From Lysobacter enzymogenes (GTDB lineage Bacteria > Pseudomonadota > Gammaproteobacteria > Xanthomonadales > Xanthomonadaceae), in assembly GCF_023617245.1 (NCBI RefSeq), contig NZ_CP067396.1:1612001-1676000 (forward strand): a stretch of 64,000 nt of DNA, written 5' to 3'. The notes beneath the pieces were generated by a model, which was not told where the DNA came from, ran no database searches, and worked only from the letters and a program-made list of their open reading frames with translations. Shown here in pieces: positions 61,565-64,000 of the stretch; position 1 is the stretch's first letter, and each line of letters begins with the position of its first letter. A program made the translations under genes and the position numbers.

Positions 61565-64000
61565 ATGAAAATCGCCAACATCCTCATCCCGTCCAGCCCG
61601 TCGCCGCGTCCGCGCGACCCCGATGCTGGCCCGCGCAAGACTCGCACCGGGATGAGGATGTGGTTCGCCGCGGCGTTGGCCCTGGCCGGCCTGCCCGCGT
61701 TCGCGCAGAACTTCCCCACGACGCTGAGCAACACCGCGACCATCGCGCCGCCGGCGAACGTGACCAACGTCGATACGGCGTGCACGAGCAACGGCGGCGT
61801 GTTCGAAGCGGGGACGGGGCGGTGCTCGGCGACCGACAACAACACGCTGGCGGCGGTGGCCGACCTGGTGTTGACCAAGACCAACAGCGCCAACAGCGTG
61901 AATGCGGGCGGCTCCACGACTTACATCATCGTGCTCACCAATAACGGTCCGAGCGCCGCCAACGGCACGGTCGTTCGCGATCCGGCCGCGACCGGCTTGA
62001 GCAAGACCAGCGTCACCTGCGCGTTCGCCGGCGGCGCTGCGTGCCCGGCCGTCACCGTGGCGACGTTCGAGAGCGGCGTGACCGTGACCAGCCTGCCCGC
62101 GGGCGGCAGCCTCACCTTTACCGTCGTCGCCAATGTCACGGCGACCAGCGGCAGCGTGACCAACGCCGTCACCGCGACGCTGCCGCCGAACACCACCGAC
62201 CCGACCCCGCCGGGCACCGTCACCGATACCGATACGGTCACGGCCTTGGCGGATCTCGCGCTCACCAAGTCGGTCGCTCCGGCCAGCCCGGCGATCGGCA
62301 GCAACGTCACTTTCACCATCTCGGTCAACAACAACGCCGGTCCGTCCGATGCTGCCGGCGTCCTCGTCAACGACCTGCTCCCGGCGGGCTACACCTTCGT
62401 GTCGTCTTCGGCGAGCCAAGGCGCCTACAACAGCGGTACCGGCGCATGGACGGTCGGCGCGCTCGCGCGCAACGCCAACGCGACGTTGACCATCGTCGCC
62501 CGCGTGAAGGAGACCGGACCGTACCCGAACACCGCTGCGGTCAGCGCGGCCACCAGCGACCCGAACACCGCCAACAACACCGCCACCGCCACGCCGACGC
62601 CGGTCGCGACTGCGAGCTGGACGCTGGACAAGGCGACGACCTCGACGCCGACCCGCGCCGGCGACACGGTGACCTATACCTTCAGCGTCACCAACACCGG
62701 CAACGTCACGATCAACAACGTCAGCGTCGCCGATCCGAAGCTGCCGTCGCTCTCGTGCACCATCGCCTCCGTCGCTCCCGGCGCGAGCGCAAGCTGCACG
62801 CCCAGCGGCAATGTCTATACGGTGACCCAGGCGGATGTCGACGCGGGCTCGGTGGTCAATACCGCTACCGCCAGCGGCACGCCGACCGGCGGGACCCTGC
62901 CCAACGCCAGCGACACCAACACGGTGACCATTGCGCCGACGCGCTCGATGACCATCGACAAGTCGTCGACGGCGACGACTTACGCGACCGTGGGCCAGGT
63001 GATTCCGTACACCTACGTGGTGACCAACACCAGCAACGTGACGATCACCGCGGCCCTCTCGGTCAGCGACGACAAGACCACGGTGACCTGCCCGGCGCTG
63101 CCGGCCGGCGGTTTGCTGCCGAATCAGAGTTTGACCTGCACGGCCAACTACACCGTCACCCAGGCCGATCTCAACGCCGGCAGCATCACCAACATCGCGC
63201 GTGCGACCGACGGAACCACCACGTCGCCCACGGATACGGTGAAGATCGACGCGACCCAGAACCGCGCGCTGACGATCGACAAGTCGTCGACGGCGACCAC
63301 TTACTCGGCGGTCGGCAATGTGTTGCCGTACAGCTACCGCGTGACCAACAGCGGCAACGTGACCATCACCGCGCCCATCTCGGTGAGCGACGACAAGACG
63401 ACGGTGACGTGTCCGGCGCTGCCGGCCGGCGGTCTGGCCCCGGGCCAGACGCTGACCTGCACGGCGAACTACACCGTGACCCAGGCCGACATCGATGCGG
63501 GCAAGGTGGTCAATATCGCCAGCGCGACCGATGGCACCACGACCTCGGCGACCGATACGGTCGAGATCATCGCGACCCGCAATCCGGCGATGACCATCGA
63601 CAAGTCGTCGACGGCGACCACCTATTCGGCGGTCGGCAACGTGCTGCCGTACAGCTACCGCGTGACCAACAGCGGCAACGTGACCATCACCGCGCCCATC
63701 TCGGTGAGCGACGACAAGACGACGGTGACGTGTCCGGCGCTGCCGGCCGGCGGTCTGGCCCCGGGCCAGAGCCTGACCTGCACGGCGAACTACACCGTGA
63801 CCCAGGCCGACATCGACGCCGGCAAGGTCGTCAACATCGCCAGCGCGACCGACGGCACCACGACCTCGGCCACCGATACGGTCGAAATCACCGCGACCCG
63901 CAACCCGGCGATGAGCATCGACAAATCGTCGACGGCGACCACCTATTCGGCGGTCGGCGACGTGCTGCCTTACAGCTACCGCGTGACCAACAGCGGCAAT
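61565..64000 (+). CDS. Large secreted DUF11/DUF7507-type repeat protein, 5' part
   Basis: Open frame of 812 codons running off the window. Signal peptide MWFAAALALAGLPAFA-Q (cleavage about residue 47) after a long basic n-region; ATG 61652 or 61658 could be the start instead. Two DUF11-like beta domains follow (about 103-220 LVLTKTNSANSVNAGGS.. and 228-335 LALTKSVAPASPAIGS..). From about residue 352 come tandem units of MTIDKSSTATTYSAVG..VTQADIDAGKVVN type: one diverged 110-residue unit, then units starting at bases 62948, 63269, 63590 and 63911, exactly 321 bp apart. Two Cys per unit. Likely a cell-surface or matrix adhesin; anchoring and length are not visible. Confidence 0.85.
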   Translation, partial: MKIANILIPSSPSPRPRDPDAGPRKTRTGMRMWFAAALALAGLPAFAQNFPTTLSNTATIAPPANVTNVDTACTSNGGVFEAGTGRCSATDNNTLAAVADLVLTKTNSANSVNAGGSTTYIIVLTNNGPSAANGTVVRDPAATGLSKTSVTCAFAGGAACPAVTVATFESGVTVTSLPAGGSLTFTVVANVTATSGSVTNAVTATLPPNTTDPTPPGTVTDTDTVTALADLALTKSVAPASPAIGSNVTFTISVNNNAGPSDAAGVLVNDLLPAGYTFVSSSASQGAYNSGTGAWTVGALARNANATLTIVARVKETGPYPNTAAVSAATSDPNTANNTATATPTPVATASWTLDKATTSTPTRAGDTVTYTFSVTNTGNVTINNVSVADPKLPSLSCTIASVAPGASASCTPSGNVYTVTQADVDAGSVVNTATASGTPTGGTLPNASDTNTVTIAPTRSMTIDKSSTATTYATVGQVIPYTYVVTNTSNVTITAALSVSDDKTTVTCPALPAGGLLPNQSLTCTANYTVTQADLNAGSITNIARATDGTTTSPTDTVKIDATQNRALTIDKSSTATTYSAVGNVLPYSYRVTNSGNVTITAPISVSDDKTTVTCPALPAGGLAPGQTLTCTANYTVTQADIDAGKVVNIASATDGTTTSATDTVEIIATRNPAMTIDKSSTATTYSAVGNVLPYSYRVTNSGNVTITAPISVSDDKTTVTCPALPAGGLAPGQSLTCTANYTVTQADIDAGKVVNIASATDGTTTSATDTVEITATRNPAMSIDKSSTATTYSAVGDVLPYSYRVTNSGN
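62948..64000 (+). repeat. 321-bp tandem repeat inside the surface protein gene
   Basis: Unit starts at 62948, 63269, 63590 and 63911 (last one cut by the window). Units 2 and 3 are nearly identical at the DNA level, including synonymous sites, whereas unit 1 is diverged. Confidence 0.9.

Overview
The window looks like a chromosomal segment of a high-GC gammaproteobacterium of the Xanthomonadaceae, most likely Lysobacter or a close relative. The evidence is the gene content: an unbroken rpsL-rpsG-fusA-tuf-S10-spc-alpha ribosomal block with Xanthomonas-like proteins, a fused aspartate kinase/diaminopimelate decarboxylase, the MurL/MurD2 route to D-glutamate in peptidoglycan, a plant-type DAHP synthase, and two families of long palindromic intergenic repeats. 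No rRNA, tRNA, insertion sequence, prophage or CRISPR array was seen. The genus is an inference, not a database result.

Layout. 1-4239: end of rpsL, then rpsG, fusA, tuf (str operon). 4240-19256: S10, spc and alpha operons (rpsJ to rplQ, with secY and rpoA), closed by an intrinsic terminator. Several intercistronic spacers of 150-290 nt carry strong hairpins, which suggests internal regulation. 19541-21578: dsbB and a class II DAHP synthase. 21721-27290 (minus strand): a lipoprotein amidase and a complete pqqABCDE operon for the redox cofactor PQQ, including the small precursor peptide gene pqqA. 27629-30750 (minus): a DUF2127-like membrane protein, a membrane-anchored protein with L7/L12-like repeats, and the ribosome-associated GTPase TypA/BipA. 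31208-37632: a cyclophilin, a convergent three-gene secreted/M48 protease unit with overlapping genes, an aminotransferase, an anchored thioredoxin-fold protein and malate dehydrogenase.

37881-48411: what looks like a carboxylate-uptake regulon. A NarL-type response regulator converges on a minus-strand series kgtP-dctA-porin-hybrid sensor kinase, with a TonB-dependent receptor divergent from kgtP. Malate dehydrogenase lies next to it. 48601-52661: glyoxalase-fold protein, Crp/Fnr regulator, BASS-family transporter, a peptidoglycan amidase without a signal peptide, and a PhzF-family protein. 53013-58426: lysAC-murL-murD2, a tight, overlapping cell-wall precursor operon giving meso-DAP/lysine flux and D-Glu incorporation. 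58571-60578: exported dienelactone-hydrolase-like protein and octaprenyl diphosphate synthase.

60579-61564 is a gene-free, comparatively AT-rich stretch with two adjacent palindromes and an excellent sigma-54 promoter match. Beyond it starts a large secreted repeat protein (61565 to the window end, still open) built of DUF11-type domains followed by exact 321-bp/107-residue tandem repeats. This is the most striking accessory locus in the window.
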